Assembly: GCA_012064415.1 (NCBI GenBank)
Contig: SSNU01000247.1
Span: forward strand, 1,302,629-1,366,628
Direction: 5' to 3'
DNA length: 64,000 nucleotides
Source of the DNA: Gyrodactylus bullatarudis
Taxonomy: Eukaryota > Platyhelminthes > Monogenea > Gyrodactylidea > Gyrodactylidae
The translations under genes were made by a program, and so were the position numbers. Shown one piece after another: positions 61,701-64,000 of this stretch. How positions within the stretch are numbered: position 1 is the stretch's first letter; every line of letters begins with the position of its first letter. The notes below the pieces were generated by a model that had not been told where the DNA came from, made no database searches, and saw nothing but the letters and a program-made list of their open reading frames with translations.

Positions 61701-64000
61701 AAACTCTAATTTCAGGGTAAAACTTTGGACCAGTTAGCTGGCGAGCGGACAACACACAGATCCGATTGGTTAGTCATGTACGGCGAGACCAGTTGGCTCA
61801 ATTACGTTTCTCTAGCCATGAAGCAAACTGAAAGCCTCTGTCAGATCATTCAGGAAGAGAACGAATATCTTTTAGAGGCATCTCAACGAGTTCCAACACC
61901 CCAAATCTATCCAAGATTTAATTCAAAGAATCCTAAACACACAATGACCACTGGATCAACATCAAGAAGCAGAAATGAAGAGAACCAAATCCTTGACAGC
62001 ATAATGATTCTAGCCGGACCCGGTACAGGACGCACTTGGCAATGTATCCTAGCATCCCTCGTTAAGATTTGCACCGATTCTGAATGTCGCAAATTGTCTG
62101 GCTTTGAAGATCTCATTGAACGTGAATGGGTTAGGTCTGGCTATGCTTTCACTTCCGAAGTTGACCAGCCAAGAAAAAATCAACGAGGTTAGATTTTTAA
62201 TTTTTCACATCTAATCCCAAGGTTATTCTTGAGCTGACAGAAACTTTTTTTATCACCCCCTTGATCTTGTTTCGATTTTCATGGCAGTTGACAGAATAAA
62301 CAAGCTAATATAGGATATTCACAAGAATAAATCATCTCTGATTGATGAGGGACTTCTTGCTAACATTTTTCATTCAGTGAACCAATCAGGGTTGAGTCAA
62401 TTGAAATACAGTGAAAAAAACACCTTTGAATAAAGCTTAATAACTTTGAGCCTAGGAATACCATAAACTCATACGATAAATCAATGGAAAGAACGCTAGA
62501 ATTGCTCGGCAATGATTGCTTGCAATTTTGAATGTTTTTCGTGAATGGAAACGATTTCAAAATTGGTCTACCATCCATCAAAACAGCAAAAGCATGATTA
62601 ATGTAGCCATTACACAGATCATTCTTTGAATACCATATAACATTAATGACAAGAAATATTCTGGCAGCCAAGCGTGAGGTTCATTCCTCGCTAAAGGCAT
62701 CATTTTTACTGTCTATAACGTTGTTCGCTTGCTGCCTGACTATGTTGTCTTCTGGCTTGTATTGGTAGGCAGCAAGCGAGCAACGTTATGGACAATCTAT
62801 GCCGAACAGCTCCCTGAAGAACTACTTGGATCAAAATTATCATTTTTACTGTTTGAAAATTACTGAACTGTTGATGTCTTCCAGATCTGAATAAAATCAA
62901 ACAGCGAGTAAGGAGAAGGGAAAATAAAACATTTTAAACTTAATTTATGAGAATTTACTTTTTTATCGAATTCTTTATCTGCATTCAACTGCTTCAAATC
63001 ATTGAAATCGATAAAAATTTTGGATTCAAAGATTAAAAAAGTGGAAATTTGGTGCCTTTTCGAAATTCAAAAAACGGCTTAGTTTTGGTCAGATTGAATT
63101 TTTTAGAAATTTCCACAACTTATTGGCTTAATTTATCATGGAATTTGAAAAATATCGAGCATATTCATAAAATTTTAATCAAGTCTTTGAAAAGGTATTC
63201 AAACATGAGTATTTTCAAGACATGTCTCGATAAATAAATAGTGCTCAGAAATATCGGAAAAGCCAGTTCGAAAATGAGTCTAAAAATTTCACCCCAGCCT
63301 ATCCAAATTTTCTTCCATTGTGAAATCACGAAATAATCCTGTTAGTTCTTATCGCCTGGTACTTTTAGCCAGAGAGTAACAAATTTGTTCCTTTGTACTT
63401 TTGTAGAAACTAAATATTTCTATTAAATCTAATTTCTCCAATGACCTACATAATTTAGATATCTAGGTCATAATATTTTTATTTTCAAGGCGATGTTAAC
63501 ATGGATTTTGATAATTGTGCCTCGTTTGTATTGTTCCTTGACTGTGTCCACCAGTTAACACTGCAATATCCAACAGAATTCGAATTCACTCAAGACTACC
63601 TGGTGATACTCTTGGACAGTGCACTGTCAAAGGGTGGAGGTCTACCACCATTCTCTGTCGAGTTTTCCAGCTCTTGTGAAGCATCAAGAATCTGTCCAGA
63701 TCAGAGGACATGCGAGGAAATTTACAAGACCGGTTCATTGTCATATTTTAACCAATGGGAAGATAAATTGACATATGAAGGCTTGAGACTGATACCTAAC
63801 TGGCTCTACTGGTGGAAGTATTCATTGGATCCCTTGAAGGTCAGTTATTACAAAAGTACTTTCATCTATTTCTGAGAACTAGACAAAATTTTATTCTGTT
63901 TTTCAGCCACGAAAGAAAAATGAAATCCCAACACAAGTTACAGGAGAGTTTGCAGAGAACTTTTTGAAGCCTTGCTATGAGCCACTGGCGATATTACAGC
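58754..64000 (+). CDS. MTMR12: MTMR10/11/12-type myotubularin pseudophosphatase (3' end beyond window)
   Basis: Seven exons are visible: 58754-59019, 59046-59583, 59622-59807, 59845-60531, 61716-62187, 63490-63839 and 63907 onward. Introns are 26, 38, 37, 1184, 1302 and 67 nt, phase is kept, and over 860 codons lie in the window. The N-terminal part resembles a PH-GRAM domain. The phosphatase-like domain includes RFPVIVGR, GSTxxRSDW-type sequence, LSGFEDLIEREWVRSGYAF and VLFLDCVHQL with PTEFEFTQDYLVILLDS, close to MTMR10/12. Where active myotubularins have the CX5R loop (HCSDGWDR), this protein has AGPGTGRTW: the catalytic Cys is absent. Such members are adaptors that stabilise active myotubularins in PI3P turnover. 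Exon 4 adds a Ser-rich low-complexity stretch between GRAM and the dead phosphatase domain. The exact paralogue is not certain. Confidence 0.85.
60532..61715 (+). other. myotubularin gene intron 4
   Basis: A 1.2-kb AT-rich intron with no coding exon and no repeat shared with the rest of the window that I could see. Confidence 0.5.
62707..62792. repeat. compact hairpin-forming inverted repeat
   Basis: TATAACGTTGTTCGCTTGCT with GCCTGAC at the left is matched by GTAGGCAGCAAGCGAGCAAC with GTTATGG at the right, about 27-bp arms with a loop of about 30 bp. It is notably GC-richer than its surroundings. It could be a transposon terminus pair or a structured RNA. Confidence 0.65.
62938..63165. repeat. 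single-arm copy of fold-back family A
   Basis: AACTGCTTCAAATCATTGAA, ATCGATAAAAATTTTGG, TTTTGGTCAGATTGAATTTT and TTTCCACAACTTATTGGCTT follow the order of the right arm at 50.96-51.18 kb. The opposite arm is missing. It lies in a myotubularin gene intron. Confidence 0.8.

Overview
The window is AT-rich nuclear DNA from a small-genome bilaterian animal. Spliceosomal GT-AG introns interrupt almost every gene. The gene set is animal and partly ciliary or gametic: a Hox gene, tectonic, a DC-STAMP-domain protein, BAG6, AIP and SERINC. I cannot fix the phylum. The combination of a solitary Hox4/Dfd-type gene with many very short introns points to a compact, fast-evolving invertebrate, but the sequence does not identify a clade.

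Layout. 0.4-6.5 kb is gene-dense: a Phafin-type PH-FYVE gene (-), then tectonic (+), mitochondrial ribosomal protein S14 (+) and an unrecognised helical-repeat-like gene (+). 9.5-14.8 kb holds a five-exon DC-STAMP/RING gene (-). 14.8-30.7 kb is mostly non-coding; its only supported host gene is a two-exon Hox4/Deformed-like gene (21.8-25.4 kb), and it also carries TTAA-flanked transposon remnants and a deleted Merlin/ISXO2-type transposase inside a 70-bp inverted repeat. 30.7-38 kb carries BAG6 (-) and an AIP-type immunophilin-TPR gene (-). 38.3-48.9 kb is an unrecognised 292-residue gene (-) stretched by two introns of 4.5-4.9 kb that contain fold-back repeats. 49-55.6 kb is a SERINC gene (+) with a very large internal loop. 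INO80B (-) and leukotriene A4 hydrolase (-) follow. A catalytically dead myotubularin-related gene (+) runs off the right edge.

I rebuilt the gene models by hand from splice sites. In each multi-exon gene the reading phase is preserved across every junction, which is the main support for the exon structures. Many introns are only 25-66 nt, and three are 25-26 nt. The long introns tend to be the ones holding fold-back elements. Three gene pairs are divergent with only about 100-122 bp between start codons.

The genes do not form one pathway. They are housekeeping functions (chromatin remodelling, mitochondrial translation, protein quality control, lipid and peptide hydrolysis, phosphoinositide and endosome biology) beside ciliary (tectonic), probable gamete-surface (DC-STAMP) and patterning (Hox) genes. 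I recognised no CRISPR array, rRNA or tRNA.
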